Below, piece by piece: positions 8,614 to 19,538 of a DNA stretch of 64,000 nt (its first letter is position 1; each line of letters starts with the position of its first letter). The position numbers and the translations under genes are program-made. Below the pieces are notes generated by a model. The model was given only the letters and a program-made list of their open reading frames with translations. It searched no databases and was not told the origin of the DNA. This DNA is from Nocardia sp. CDC159 (GTDB lineage: Bacteria; Actinomycetota; Actinomycetes; Mycobacteriales; Mycobacteriaceae): NCBI RefSeq assembly GCF_023740735.1, contig NZ_JAMRXH010000021.1, forward strand, positions 62,001 to 126,000, given 5' to 3'.

Positions 8614-8724
8614 ATTTTGTGCCATCCTCGGCTGCAATCAGGTCCTCAGGGGCGAGGGACACCTGCGCACGGAGGAGCGGCCCCCTCGAGGGACGAGCCG
8701 CCATGAGAAGGAAGTCGATACGTC

Positions 8725-11700
8725 TTGACGATCAACGAGAGCACCGGGACCGGATCGAGCGCGAAGGTGGCGGCTGGGGGAGCGGCGGACAGGGCGGTCA
8801 AGGCGTCGCTGCTGGATCGGCTGCTGGGAGGCGAGACCTATGCCCTGGCCTTCGGTGGGCAGGGTGCGCGGTGGCTGGGCGAACTCGACGAGATCGGGCG
8901 CGACGGCGCTCTGGAGCCCGAGCTGACGGCGTTGGTGAACGAGGCGGCCGCGCTGCTGGAGCCGGTGGCGGCGAAGCTGCTCACGGTGCGCCCCATGGGT
9001 TTCGACCCGATCGCGTGGATGCTCGAGGACGATCTGGCCGATCCCGAGCAGGGCGAGGTATCGGCGGCGCCGTCGGAGCAGGCGCTGCGCTCGGCCGCGA
9101 TCTCCATGCCCGGTGTGTTCCTGACCCAGGTGGCCGCGCTGCGGGCGCTGAAGCTGCAGGGCCTGGATCCGGCCGCGCACGCGCCGGTCGCGATCGTCGG
9201 GCACTCCCAGGGCCTGCTGGCCGCCGCTGCCGCGCGCGCCGGTGGTGAGCGCGATGCCGAACTGCTCGCGCTGGCCCAATTGATCGGCGCCGCGGCCACT
9301 CTCGTCGCCCGTCGGCGCGGTCTGCTCCCGATCGGGGAGCGCTCGCCCATGGTGGCGGTGTCCAACGTCGATCCGGAGCGGCTGCGCGAGGTCGTGGCCG
9401 AGGTGTCGCAGGGCGTGGATCCCGTTGCGGCGGCGGTGGTCTCGATCCGCAACGGCCGTCGCCGGGCGGTGCTGTCGGGTACCGTCGCCCAGCTCGAGCG
9501 GGTACGCCAGCGCTGCGCCGAGATCCACGACGAGCAGACCCGCGAGCGCGAGGCCAAGAAGCGCGGTGGCGCGGTGTTCGCTCCGGTGTTCGAGGATGTC
9601 GAGGTCGAGGTCGCCTTCCACCACCCGGCCCTGGCCGACACCGTGGATCTCGTTGCGGGATGGGCGAATCAGTGCGGTATCGACGGCGAGACGGCCGTCG
9701 AGCTCACCCGCCGGATCCTGGTCGATCCGGTGGACTGGGTGGAGATCGTGGACACGGTGGTGGGTCAGGAGACCGACTGGATCCTGGATCTGGGCCCCGG
9801 CGATCTGCTCACCCGCCTGACCCTCGGCTCGCTCAAGGGCACCGGTGTCGGCATCGTCGCCGCGTCCACCCGCCCCGGCCAGCGCAGCCTGTTCACCCCG
9901 GGCGCGGCGCCCGAGGTCGCGCCCGCGTGGTCCGCCTACGCCCCCAAGCCGGTGCGCCTGCCCAACGGCCGCATCGTGGTGGAGACCTCGTTCACCCGGC
10001 TGACCGGCCGCTCGCCGATTCTGCTCGCCGGCATGACCCCGACCACCGTGGACGCGAAAATCGTTGCGGCCGCGGCGAATGCGGGCCACTGGGCCGAGCT
10101 GGCCGGTGGCGGTCAGGTGACCGAGCAGATCTTCGCCGACCGGGTGGCCGAGCTGAAGACGCTGCTGCATCCGGGGCGCGCGGTGCAGTTCAACTCGCTG
10201 TTCCTGGATCCCTACCTGTGGAAGCTCCAGCTGGGCGGCAAGCGGCTGGTGCAGCGTTCGCGGGCCGCGGGCGCGCCGTTCGACGGCGTCGTGGTGACCG
10301 CGGGCATCCCCGAACTCGACGAGGCCGTGGCGCTGATCGAGGAGCTGACCGAGGTCGGCATCACCCACGTGGCCTTCAAACCCGGTACGGTCGCCCAGAT
10401 CCGGGCCGTGCTGCGCATCGCCGACGCGGTGCCGAACTACCCGGTGATCATGCACATCGAGGGCGGTAAGGCCGGTGGGCATCACTCCTGGGAGGACCTC
10501 GACGACCTGCTGCTGGCCACCTACGCCGAGCTGCGCAACCGCGCCAATGTGATCATCTGCGTCGGCGGCGGCATCGGCACCCCCGAACGCGCCACCGAGT
10601 ACCTGACCGGCGAATGGGCGCTGCCACACGGTTATCCGGTCATGCCGTTGGACGGCGTGCTGGTCGGCACGGCGGCCATGGCCACGCTCGAGGCCACCAC
10701 CGCCCCCGAGGTGAAGCAGCTGCTGGTGGCCACCCCCGGCACCCCGGACTGGGTGGCCGCGGGCACCGCCTCCGGTGGAATGGCCTCGGGCCGTAGCCAA
10801 TTGGGCGCGGACATTCACGAGATCGACAACTCCGCCTCGCGCACCGGCAGGCTGCTGGACGAGGTCGCGGGCGACGCCGAGGCGGTCGCGGCGCGGCGCG
10901 GCGAGATCATCGAGGCGCTCAACCGCACGGCCAAGCCGTATTTCGGCGATGTGGCGACCATGACCTACCTGGAGTGGCTGGAGCGCTACGTCGAGCTGGC
11001 CGTCGGCCTGGACCGGCGCAAGGATTTCGACTGCGGCACCGATTTCGGCGACGTGCTCGCCGACGTCAACCGCTCGGTGTGGCTGGACATCACCTGGCGC
11101 GACCGGTTCGCGGAGATGATGCGCCGCACCGAATCCCGGCTGCATCCGGCCGATCGCGGCGCGATCGCCTCGCTGTTCGCCACCGACGACGCGTTCGAGC
11201 AGCCGGTGCAGGCGATCTGCCGTCTGAAGGAGACCTACCCGGCCGCGGCCAATACCGTGCTGCACCCGGCGGATGTGCCGTTCTTCGTTTCGCTGTGCAA
11301 GACCCCGGGCAAGCCGGTCAACTTCGTGCCGGTGGTCGATGCCGACGTGCGGCGCTGGTGGCGTTCGGATTCGCTGTGGCAGGCCCATGATCCGCGCTAT
11401 TCGGCCGATCAGGTCTGCGTCATCCCGGGAACCGTCTCGGTCGCGGGCATCACCCGCGCCGACGAGCCCGTGGGCGAACTGCTGGACCGCTTCGAACAGG
11501 ACACCGCCTACGCGCTGATCCGCGGCGGGGTCGCCCCCCGGGCCGTGGACGGCCGCCGTCGCGTCGAGGTGACCGCGGGTGCGATCGATATCGTGCTGGC
11601 CGCCCCCGATGTGCAGTGGGCCGGGCGTACCACCGTCAATCCCGTGCACCGCCTGGGTGATCTGGATAAATGGAGCGCCGACGAGAAGGGTGTGGTGCAC

Positions 11701-14700
11701 CACCCGACCGGCGCGACACTGGTCGCCACCGAGGGGCCCGAGGACCACGCCTACGTGGAACTGACCGTGCCGCTACTGGGTAGCGACGCGGTGCGCATCC
11801 GGATCACCGTGCCGACGTCGGTCTACAACGGTGGCGCGCCGGTGATCACCGAGGGCGACGCCGAGGCCGCGATGTCGGCGCTGCTGGCGGTGGCCGCCGG
11901 GCGGGAGCTGCCGGAGGTCAAGTCCGCCAACGGGACTCATGTCGCGCACGTGAATCTGGCCTGGACCCCGGACCTGATCGCCGACCACGCCGGAGTCACC
12001 GGCTCGGGGCTGCCGCCCACGCTGAGCACCATCGGCCGCGTCGTGCCGGACGTGCTGGTGGGCGCGTGCTGGCCCGCGGTGTTCGCGGTGCTGGGCGCCA
12101 CCCGCACCGCCGACGGGCTCGGTGTCATCGAGGGCATGCTGGATCTGGTCCACCTCGATCACCAGATCGATCTGTGCGGTGAATTGCCCTCGGCCACAAG
12201 CGTTCTCGCGGTGCGCGCGGAGGCGGGCGAGACCGTCGACACCGATATGGGCCGCGTCGTCGAGGTGCGGGTGAAGATCACGGCGATGCTCGACAAGGTC
12301 GAGACCGGCATGTCGATGCCCACCGTCGCCACCCTCACCGAGCGCTTCGCGATTCGCGGCCGCAACGGTCAGCACACGCTGACCGATCCGCCGCGCGCCG
12401 CGGGCACGGTGTCGGCCGAGGTGACCGACACGCCCCGCAGGAGGCGTCGCGATGTGACCATCACCGCGCCGCGGGCGATGGCCGCGTTCGCGGAGGTCTC
12501 CGGCGATCACAACCCGATTCACACCAGCGAGGCCGCGGCCAAGCTGGCCGGGTTGGGCAGCCCGATCGTGCACGGCATGTGGCTGTCGGCCGCCGCGCAG
12601 CACGCGGTCTCGGCGATCGATCCCGAATCGGCCTTGCCGCCACGGACTTTGACCGCTTGGACCACGCGTTTCCTGGGCATGGTGCGCCCGGGTGCGGAGA
12701 TCGATGTGCGGGTCGAGCGGGTCGCGGTGGATCGCGGCAGCGAGATCGTCGAGGTGTCCTGCCGCACCGGCGGTCAGCTGGTGATGGCCGCGACCGGCCG
12801 GATCGCGGCTCCCAGGACCGTCTACGCCTTCCCGGGGCAGGGCATTCAGACCAAGGGGATGGGTCTGGACGCGCGCTCGCGCTCCAAGGCTGCCAAGGAG
12901 GTCTGGGACCGCGCCGACAAGCACACCCGCGAGGCGCTGGGCTTCTCGATTCTGGCCGTGGTGCGCGACAACCCGACCTTCCTCAAGGCGCGTGGCGTGG
13001 AATACCGCCACCCGCAGGGGGTCCTGCATCTGACCCAGTTCACCCAGGTCGCCATGGCGACCCTCGGTGTGGCCCAGGTCGCGGAGCTGCGCGAGGCCGG
13101 TGCGTTCGTGGAGGGCGCCATGCTGGCCGGGCATTCGGTCGGCGAGTACAACGCGCTGGCCGCCGTCGCCGGGGTGCTGCCGCTGGAGGCGGTGCTCGAG
13201 GTGGTGTTCCAGCGCGGCTCGGCCATGCACGAGCTGGTGCCCCGGGATGCCCAGGGCCGCAGCGACTATCGGATGGCCGCCATTCGCCCCTCCCAGATCG
13301 GTCTGCCCGATGCCGAGGTCGTGGACTTCGTGGCGAGCATCGCCGAGCGGTCCGGGGAATTCCTCGAGGTGGTGAACCTGAACCTGCGCGGGGCCCAGTA
13401 CGCGATCGCGGGCACGGTCCGCGGTCTCGAGGAGCTGGAGGCCGAAATCGAGCGTCGCCGTGCGGAATTCGGCGGCAAGCGGGCGTTCATCCTGGTGCCC
13501 GGCATCGATGTGCCGTTCCATTCCACGGTGCTGCGCAAGGGTGTTCCGGAGTTCCGAACCAAGCTCGAGGAGCTGCTGCCCGCCGACCTGCATCCGGAAG
13601 TGCTTGCCGGGCGCTACATTCCGAACCTGGTGCCGCGGCCGTTCTCGCTCGAGCGAGACTTCATCGCCGAGATCGCCGGATACGTGCCCTCCGAGCCACT
13701 GGCTCGGGTGCTGGCCGACTGGGACGACTGGGCCGCGCGGCCGAACGAGCTGTGCCGGGTGGTGCTGATCGAGCTGCTGGCCTGGCAGTTCGCCAGCCCG
13801 GTGCGCTGGATCGAGACCCAGGACCTGCTGTTCACCGATACCGCGCACGGCGGGCTCGGCGTGGAGCGGTTCATCGAGATCGGTCTGGCCGCGACGCCGA
13901 CCGTGGCGAATCTGGCAAGCAATACGCTCAAGCTGCCGCAGTTCGGCACCGCCAAGGTCGAGGTGCTCAATATCGAGCGCGAGGCCGCGGTCGTGTACGC
14001 GACCGATACCGATCCGGCTCCGGCCGACGAGCCGGAAGAGACCGTGGCCGAAGCGGTTTCGGCCACCCCCGCGGCGGCGGCGCCCAGCGCTGTGCCCGCC
14101 TCCGCCCCCACCGGCGGCCCCCGCCCCGACGACATCGCCTTCACCGCCGCCGACGCCACCCGTGTGCTGATCGCGCTGTGGACCAAGCTGCGGCTGGATC
14201 AGATCGGCCCGGTGGACACCATCGAGGGCCTGTGCGACGGTGTGTCCTCGCGGCGCAATCAGCTGCTGGTGGACCTCGGTTCGGAGCTGTCGCTGGGCGC
14301 GATCGACGGCGCGGCGGATGCGGACATGGGCGCGCTGTCGGCGACCGTGGAGCGGCTCGCCCGCACCTACAAGCCGTTCGGGTCGGTGCTGTCCGATGCC
14401 ATCGGCGATCATCTGCGCAAGGTCTTCGGCCCGTCCGGCAAGCGCCCGGCGGCGGTCGCCGATCGGGTCAAGAAGGTCTGGCAGCTCGGCGACGGCTGGG
14501 CACACCACGTCACCGCCGAGGTGTCGCTGGGTACCCGCGAGGGCGCGAGCGTGCGCGGCGGCGAACTGGGCGGGCTGGTCTCGGGTGCGCTGTCCGACGG
14601 GGCCGCGGTGGACGCGGCCATCGATGCGGCCGTCCAGGCGGTCGCGGCGCGGCGCGGGATCAGCGTGAGCCTGCCCAGCGCGGGCGGTGGCGGCGGCGCG

Positions 14701-17700
14701 ACCGTGGACGCGGCGGCGCTGGGCGAGTTCACCGAGCAGATCACCGGCCGCGACGGCGTGCTGGCACAGGCTGCCCGGGTGATCCTGGAATCGCTCGGGC
14801 ACGCCGAGCAGGCGTCGGCCCCGGAGGCCACCGACGACTCGCTGGTCGATCTGGTGTCGGCCGAATTGGGTTCGGACTGGCCGCGTCTGGTCGCCCCGGT
14901 GTTCGACGGTCGCCAGGCGGTGCTGATCGACGACCGGTGGGCCAGCGCCCGCGAGGATCTCGCCCGGCTGTGGCTGGCCGAGGACGCGCGGGTGGCGGAG
15001 CTGCCCACCGACGGATTCGCCGGTGCCGGGGACGCCGTTGCGGCGCAGGCGGACTGGTGGCGGCAGCGCGCTATGAAGCAGGCCCGCTCGGTGCTGGCCG
15101 GGACCTACGAGCGCATTGCCGAGGTGGCGCGCCAGACCCGTGAGGCGGGCGTCTGGTCCTCGGATACGGCCGTGATCACCGGTGCCAGTAAGGGTTCCAT
15201 CGCCGCGGCGGTCGCCGGGCGGCTGCTGGCCGGTGGTGCGACCGTCGTGGTGACCACCTCGCGGCTCAACGACGCGCGGCTGAGCTTCTACAAGACGCTC
15301 TACCGCGAGCACGCCCGCCACGGTGCGGCGCTGTGGGTGGTGCCCGCGAATATGGCCTCGTATCAGGACATCGATGCCCTGATCGACTGGGTCGGCAACG
15401 AGCAGACCGACAATGCCGGTGGCGCGAAGGTTTTGGTCAAACCCGCCATGACCCCGACGCTGTTGCTGCCGTTCGCCGCGCCGCGGGTGGCCGGTGACCT
15501 CTCCGATGCGGGCGCTCGCGCGGAGCTGGAGATGCGGGTGCTGCTGTGGTCGGTGGAGCGGTTGATCGGCGGGCTGTCCAAGCTCGGCGCCGACCACGAT
15601 GTGGATTCGAAACTGCATGTGGTGCTGCCGGGTTCGCCCAACCGCGGCATGTTCGGCGGCGACGGCGCGTACGGCGAGTCCAAGGCGGCGCTGGACGCGG
15701 TGGTGGCCAAGTGGCGCGCGGAGAAGTCCTGGGCGCAGCGGGTCACACTGGTGCACGCGCTGATCGGCTGGGTGCGCGGCACCGGGCTGATGGGCCACAA
15801 CGATCCGCTGGTGGCCGCGGTCGAGAAGGCCGGGGTGCAGACCTGGTCGACCCAGGAGATGGCCGACGAACTGCTCAAGTGGTGCACCTCGCGGGCACGG
15901 GTGGTGACCACGCAGGGGCCGCAGCAGATCGACCTCACCGGCGGCCTGGCGCGGGCCAAGCTGGATCTGCCCGCGCTGGCCAAGCAGGCCGAGCCGGACG
16001 AAGGCTCCTCGGAGGCAATCGAATCCGAGGGGCGCACGATCTCGGCCCTGCCGACCCCGCCGACGCTGACCTCGGCGCTGCCGACCCCCGAATGGGGCGC
16101 TGTCACGGCGGATCTCGACGATATGGTCGTGATCGTCGGCGCCGGTGAGCTCGGCCCCTACGGTTCGGCACGGACCCGGTTCGAGATGGAGGTCGACGAC
16201 CGGCTGTCCACCGCGGGCGTGCTGGAACTGGCCTGGACGACCGGCATGGTCACCTGGGAGAACGATCCCAAGCCGGGTTGGTACGACGCCGAGACCGGGG
16301 ACTACGTCGACGAATCCGAGCTGGCCGAGCGGTATCACGACGCGGTCGTGGAGCGCTGCGGCATCCGCCGCTACGGCGACGACGGCGCCATGACCGACAA
16401 CACCGCGCCGCTGCTCACCTCGGTGTTCCTCGACAAGGATCTGAGCTTCGTGGTGAACAGCGAGGCCGAGGCGCGGGCGTTCTACGCGGCCAATCCGGAT
16501 TCGACGGTCATCACCCCGGTGGCGGATTCGGGCGACTGGCAGGTGACGCGCAAGGCGGGCACCGAGATTCGGGTGCCGCGGCGGGCGAAGCTGTCGCGCA
16601 CGGTCGGCGGCCAGATCCCGACCGGCTGGGATCCCACCAAGTGGGGCGTCTCGGCGGATATGGCGGGTTCGATCGACCGGGTGGCGCTGTGGAACATCGT
16701 CTGCACCGTCGACGCGTTCCTGTCCTCCGGATTCACCCCGGCCGAGCTGATGGGCTGGCTGCATCCGGCGATGGTGGCCAACACCCAGGGCACCGGCATG
16801 GGCGGCATGTCGTCGATGCGCTCGCTCTACATCGACAACCTGCTGGGTGAGCCGCGGGCCAACGACATCCTGCAGGAGGCCCTGCCGAATGTCGCGCTGG
16901 CGCATGTGGTGCAGTCCTACGTCGGCAGCTACGGCGCGATGATCCATCCGGTGGCGGCGTGTGCCACGGCGGCGGTGTCGGTCGAGGAGGGTGTCGACAA
17001 GATCAAGCTGGGCAAGGCCGATCTGGTCGTGGCCGGTGGTTACGACGATCTGGGCATCGAGGGCATCGTCGGCTTCGGCGACATGTCGGCGACCGCGGAT
17101 TCGGCGGCCATGAGCGCCAAGGGGATCAGCGACCGCTACTTCTCGCGGGCCAACGATCGCCGTCGCGGCGGCTTCGTCGAATCCCAGGGCGGCGGCACGG
17201 TGCTGCTGGCGCGCGGCAGCGTGGCGGTCGAGATGGGGCTGCCGGTGCTGGGCGTGGTGGCCTACGCGCAGTCCTTCGCCGACGGCGTGCACACCTCCAT
17301 TCCCGCACCGGGATTGGGCGCGCTGAGCGCCGGGCGCGGCGGGGCGCAGTCGCGGCTGGCGAACGAGCTGCGCAAGCTGGGCGTCTCGGCCGATGACATC
17401 GCGGTGGTGTCCAAGCACGACACCTCCACCGCCGCCAACGATCCCAACGAGTCCGAGCTGCACGAGCGGCTCGCCGCGGCGCTGGGTCGCTCCGACGGCG
17501 CCCCGCTGTTCGTCATCTCGCAGAAGTCCCTCACCGGGCATGCGAAGGGCGGCGCGGCGGCGTTCCAGATGATCGGCCTGTGCCAGGTGCTCGCCCACGG
17601 CGTCATCCCGCCCAACCGCAGCCTCGACTGCGTGGACGAGAAGATGGCCGAGTATCCGCACCTGGTGTGGCTGCGCGAACCGCTGCGGATGGGAGATCGC

Positions 17701-18039
17701 TTCCCGCTCAAGGCCGGTCTGGTCACCTCGCTCGGCTTCGGCCACGTCTCGGGCCTGCTGGCGATCGTGCATCCGCAGGCCTTCCTCGAGGCCATCGACC
17801 CGGCCCGGCGCGAGCAGTACCTGCGCCGCGCCGAGGGGCGTCAGCTCGCCGGACGTCAGCGGCTGGTCGAGGCGATGTGCGGCGGGGCCCCGCTGTACGA
17901 GCGGCCCGCCGATCGCCGCCTGGGCGGTGACGGCACCCCGGCCAAGCAGATCCGCCAGCTCGAGGCGGATGTGCTGCTGGGTGCGGAAGCCCGGCTCGCG
18001 GACGGGGTGTACACGGTTCCGGGGACCGACTGCCGGTAA
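8725..18039 (+). CDS. fas: Type I fatty acid synthase (FAS-I)
   Basis: A 3,104-residue multienzyme, the usual size of the fused actinobacterial FAS-I, that makes C16-C26 acyl-CoA primers for membrane lipids and mycolic acids. Domains in order: acetyltransferase (GHSQG, Ser about 161), enoyl reductase (about 410-860, with GGKAGGHHSW), a MaoC-type dehydratase (about 1260, GDHNPIHTS and VHGMW), malonyl/palmitoyl transferase (GHSVGEYN, Ser about 1471), ACP (about 1850), ketoreductase (VITGASKGS, about 2150) and ketosynthase (active Cys about 2746 in AACATAAV). The proposed start is TTG (MTINEST), about ten bases after GAAGGAAG. Long open frames on the opposite strand are codon-bias shadows. A strong terminator follows directly. 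Confidence 0.98.
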   Translation: MTINESTGTGSSAKVAAGGAADRAVKASLLDRLLGGETYALAFGGQGARWLGELDEIGRDGALEPELTALVNEAAALLEPVAAKLLTVRPMGFDPIAWMLEDDLADPEQGEVSAAPSEQALRSAAISMPGVFLTQVAALRALKLQGLDPAAHAPVAIVGHSQGLLAAAAARAGGERDAELLALAQLIGAAATLVARRRGLLPIGERSPMVAVSNVDPERLREVVAEVSQGVDPVAAAVVSIRNGRRRAVLSGTVAQLERVRQRCAEIHDEQTREREAKKRGGAVFAPVFEDVEVEVAFHHPALADTVDLVAGWANQCGIDGETAVELTRRILVDPVDWVEIVDTVVGQETDWILDLGPGDLLTRLTLGSLKGTGVGIVAASTRPGQRSLFTPGAAPEVAPAWSAYAPKPVRLPNGRIVVETSFTRLTGRSPILLAGMTPTTVDAKIVAAAANAGHWAELAGGGQVTEQIFADRVAELKTLLHPGRAVQFNSLFLDPYLWKLQLGGKRLVQRSRAAGAPFDGVVVTAGIPELDEAVALIEELTEVGITHVAFKPGTVAQIRAVLRIADAVPNYPVIMHIEGGKAGGHHSWEDLDDLLLATYAELRNRANVIICVGGGIGTPERATEYLTGEWALPHGYPVMPLDGVLVGTAAMATLEATTAPEVKQLLVATPGTPDWVAAGTASGGMASGRSQLGADIHEIDNSASRTGRLLDEVAGDAEAVAARRGEIIEALNRTAKPYFGDVATMTYLEWLERYVELAVGLDRRKDFDCGTDFGDVLADVNRSVWLDITWRDRFAEMMRRTESRLHPADRGAIASLFATDDAFEQPVQAICRLKETYPAAANTVLHPADVPFFVSLCKTPGKPVNFVPVVDADVRRWWRSDSLWQAHDPRYSADQVCVIPGTVSVAGITRADEPVGELLDRFEQDTAYALIRGGVAPRAVDGRRRVEVTAGAIDIVLAAPDVQWAGRTTVNPVHRLGDLDKWSADEKGVVHHPTGATLVATEGPEDHAYVELTVPLLGSDAVRIRITVPTSVYNGGAPVITEGDAEAAMSALLAVAAGRELPEVKSANGTHVAHVNLAWTPDLIADHAGVTGSGLPPTLSTIGRVVPDVLVGACWPAVFAVLGATRTADGLGVIEGMLDLVHLDHQIDLCGELPSATSVLAVRAEAGETVDTDMGRVVEVRVKITAMLDKVETGMSMPTVATLTERFAIRGRNGQHTLTDPPRAAGTVSAEVTDTPRRRRRDVTITAPRAMAAFAEVSGDHNPIHTSEAAAKLAGLGSPIVHGMWLSAAAQHAVSAIDPESALPPRTLTAWTTRFLGMVRPGAEIDVRVERVAVDRGSEIVEVSCRTGGQLVMAATGRIAAPRTVYAFPGQGIQTKGMGLDARSRSKAAKEVWDRADKHTREALGFSILAVVRDNPTFLKARGVEYRHPQGVLHLTQFTQVAMATLGVAQVAELREAGAFVEGAMLAGHSVGEYNALAAVAGVLPLEAVLEVVFQRGSAMHELVPRDAQGRSDYRMAAIRPSQIGLPDAEVVDFVASIAERSGEFLEVVNLNLRGAQYAIAGTVRGLEELEAEIERRRAEFGGKRAFILVPGIDVPFHSTVLRKGVPEFRTKLEELLPADLHPEVLAGRYIPNLVPRPFSLERDFIAEIAGYVPSEPLARVLADWDDWAARPNELCRVVLIELLAWQFASPVRWIETQDLLFTDTAHGGLGVERFIEIGLAATPTVANLASNTLKLPQFGTAKVEVLNIEREAAVVYATDTDPAPADEPEETVAEAVSATPAAAAPSAVPASAPTGGPRPDDIAFTAADATRVLIALWTKLRLDQIGPVDTIEGLCDGVSSRRNQLLVDLGSELSLGAIDGAADADMGALSATVERLARTYKPFGSVLSDAIGDHLRKVFGPSGKRPAAVADRVKKVWQLGDGWAHHVTAEVSLGTREGASVRGGELGGLVSGALSDGAAVDAAIDAAVQAVAARRGISVSLPSAGGGGGATVDAAALGEFTEQITGRDGVLAQAARVILESLGHAEQASAPEATDDSLVDLVSAELGSDWPRLVAPVFDGRQAVLIDDRWASAREDLARLWLAEDARVAELPTDGFAGAGDAVAAQADWWRQRAMKQARSVLAGTYERIAEVARQTREAGVWSSDTAVITGASKGSIAAAVAGRLLAGGATVVVTTSRLNDARLSFYKTLYREHARHGAALWVVPANMASYQDIDALIDWVGNEQTDNAGGAKVLVKPAMTPTLLLPFAAPRVAGDLSDAGARAELEMRVLLWSVERLIGGLSKLGADHDVDSKLHVVLPGSPNRGMFGGDGAYGESKAALDAVVAKWRAEKSWAQRVTLVHALIGWVRGTGLMGHNDPLVAAVEKAGVQTWSTQEMADELLKWCTSRARVVTTQGPQQIDLTGGLARAKLDLPALAKQAEPDEGSSEAIESEGRTISALPTPPTLTSALPTPEWGAVTADLDDMVVIVGAGELGPYGSARTRFEMEVDDRLSTAGVLELAWTTGMVTWENDPKPGWYDAETGDYVDESELAERYHDAVVERCGIRRYGDDGAMTDNTAPLLTSVFLDKDLSFVVNSEAEARAFYAANPDSTVITPVADSGDWQVTRKAGTEIRVPRRAKLSRTVGGQIPTGWDPTKWGVSADMAGSIDRVALWNIVCTVDAFLSSGFTPAELMGWLHPAMVANTQGTGMGGMSSMRSLYIDNLLGEPRANDILQEALPNVALAHVVQSYVGSYGAMIHPVAACATAAVSVEEGVDKIKLGKADLVVAGGYDDLGIEGIVGFGDMSATADSAAMSAKGISDRYFSRANDRRRGGFVESQGGGTVLLARGSVAVEMGLPVLGVVAYAQSFADGVHTSIPAPGLGALSAGRGGAQSRLANELRKLGVSADDIAVVSKHDTSTAANDPNESELHERLAAALGRSDGAPLFVISQKSLTGHAKGGAAAFQMIGLCQVLAHGVIPPNRSLDCVDEKMAEYPHLVWLREPLRMGDRFPLKAGLVTSLGFGHVSGLLAIVHPQAFLEAIDPARREQYLRRAEGRQLAGRQRLVEAMCGGAPLYERPADRRLGGDGTPAKQIRQLEADVLLGAEARLADGVYTVPGTDCR

Positions 18040-18050
18040 CGCGGGCCGAT

Positions 18051-18086
18051 AACGGCGGTGCCTGCTTTCGAGCGGGCACCGCCGTT
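18051..18086 (+). terminator. Intrinsic hairpin after fas
   Basis: AACGGCGGTGCC (18051-18062) pairs with GGCACCGCCGTT (18075-18086). The stem continues through one T-G pair and GCT/AGC to a TTCG tetraloop. It begins 11 bases after the fas stop codon. The run of T after it is poor, as often in high-GC actinobacteria. Confidence 0.85.
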
Positions 18087-18242
18087 CTGTTCGCTGAGGG
18101 GAGGCGGTGGGCGGGGACCCCTATTTGTTCCCCGTGAGTAGGTCTCGTTCGATGCCCGGGTGTGGGTGGGGGCCGGGATAGCATGGCCGGGTTCGGCTGG
18201 TATGCGGTCTGTTTCGGGGCCGCGCGACTTCTAGGGGCGGCG

Positions 18243-18665
18243 TTGACGATTCTTGGGATCGGGCTGGACCTGGTGACCATTTCCGAGTTCGCCGAGCAAC
18301 TGCAGCGGGCCGGGACGACGATGTTGCGGGAGAGCTTCACGGTGGGGGAGCGGCGGTATTGCGAGAGCAAGGGGACCGAACCGGCGCGTAGCTATGCGGC
18401 GCGGTGGGCGGCCAAGGAGGCGGTGCTCAAGGCGTGGGCCTCCTCGCGGTTCGCGCGCAGCCCGCAGATCGGAGACAACCCGTATCCGCTTATCGAGGTG
18501 GTGAACGACGCGTGGGGGCGGCCGAGTATCAAGCTGCACGGGCTGGCGGCGGAGTTCCTGCCTCGGGTGCGGGTGCATCTGTCGCTGACCCACGACGGGG
18601 ATACGGCCGCGGCGATGGTCGTGCTCGAGGATCCGGGTGAGCTCGCGGATCTGATCGAGAACTAG
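18243..18665 (+). CDS. acpS: Holo-[acyl-carrier-protein] synthase
   Basis: 140 residues from a TTG start, giving MTILGIGLDLVTISEF at the N-terminus, the usual AcpS opening with the metal-binding Asp in GIGLDLV. The second conserved region ARWAAKEAVLKAW (Glu-Ala-x-x-Lys) is present, and LSLTHDGDTAAAMVV is the typical C-terminal strand. The enzyme moves 4'-phosphopantetheine from CoA to the ACP domain of FAS-I, whose gene lies just upstream. A terminator separates the two, so acpS probably has its own promoter. The frame is open upstream to 18162 but has no AcpS similarity there. Confidence 0.93.
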   Translation: MTILGIGLDLVTISEFAEQLQRAGTTMLRESFTVGERRYCESKGTEPARSYAARWAAKEAVLKAWASSRFARSPQIGDNPYPLIEVVNDAWGRPSIKLHGLAAEFLPRVRVHLSLTHDGDTAAAMVVLEDPGELADLIEN

Positions 18666-19375
18666 GCCTGCGGCTCCTTCTGCCCGCCGCTGCGCGATTC
18701 CTTCTCGGCGACAAGCAGATAGGCCACCATCAGCCGCTTCAGCTCCGAGACGGCGTCCTGGTGGCGCAGGCCGTCCTGGACGGAGAAGTTCAGCATCGAA
18801 TACACCACGTGCACCAGCACCTGGGCCATCATCGACCGGCGGGCCCGCGGTGTGCGCGGCATGAGCGGCCGCAGCATCTGCTGGACCACCTCGGCGAATT
18901 CCTTCTCGTGGATGGCCCCGGTGGCCCGGGTGGACGGCGTGGACTGCATGGCCAGCCACACCTCGCGCCGGGACGGATCGGTCATCCACAGGTCGGCCAG
19001 GTGATCGACCAGCTTGTTCATGTGGCGTAACCAGTCCATCGAGGGGATCTCGCCGTGGAAGTCGGCCAGCTCCTGCGAAACCGCCACCAGATCCTGGCGA
19101 TTGAGCTCGCAGACGATCACGTATTTGTTGGCGAAGAACTGATACAGCGTCCCGATCGGCACCTCGGCGCGGGCCGCGACCTCCTCGCAGGTGAACGATT
19201 CGAAGCCGACCTCGACCAGCAGCTCTCGCGACGCCTGTAGCAGCGCGTCGAATTTGCGCTTGCTGCGCTCCTGGGTGGGGCGGCGCCGGGGCATCAACTC
19301 CTGGGGGTCGTCCTGCAATTCCAGGGCGGGATCCGGACGTCTGCTCGCCCTCGTAGCCGTACGCGTCTCCACCAC
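18662..19375 (-). CDS. TetR-family regulator next to the fatty-acid locus
   Basis: 237 residues. The helix-turn-helix lies near residues 35-85 (QASRELLVEVGFESFTCEEV followed by VPIGTLYQFFANKYVIV), with a standard TetR C-terminal ligand-binding region. An internal ATG (MPRRRPTQERSKRKF) could be the true start. It converges on acpS with a 4-base overlap of stop codons. Its position makes it a candidate regulator of fas/acpS, but mycobacterial FasR is not encoded beside fas, so the link is inference only. Confidence 0.85.
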   Translation of the reverse strand: MVETRTATRASRRPDPALELQDDPQELMPRRRPTQERSKRKFDALLQASRELLVEVGFESFTCEEVAARAEVPIGTLYQFFANKYVIVCELNRQDLVAVSQELADFHGEIPSMDWLRHMNKLVDHLADLWMTDPSRREVWLAMQSTPSTRATGAIHEKEFAEVVQQMLRPLMPRTPRARRSMMAQVLVHVVYSMLNFSVQDGLRHQDAVSELKRLMVAYLLVAEKESRSGGQKEPQA

Positions 19376-19538
19376 ACACTCAGGCTAGCGGTAGCGACAC
19401 GCGGATGACACGCGGCTACGCCGTCCGTGTCGGGTTTCGTGGCCGGTCATGACCCATCCACGCCGGACATGGTGACGAACACATACCGAGGAGGAGTACC
19501 TCGAGACCTGTCGACTCAGTGCATCGGAGGCGTGATCT

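Noticed and set aside
8638..17772. Very long open frames on the strand opposite fas
   Set aside because: They result from strong GC bias at codon third positions; their translations are Arg/His/Gly-rich without domains, while the plus strand encodes a complete FAS-I.
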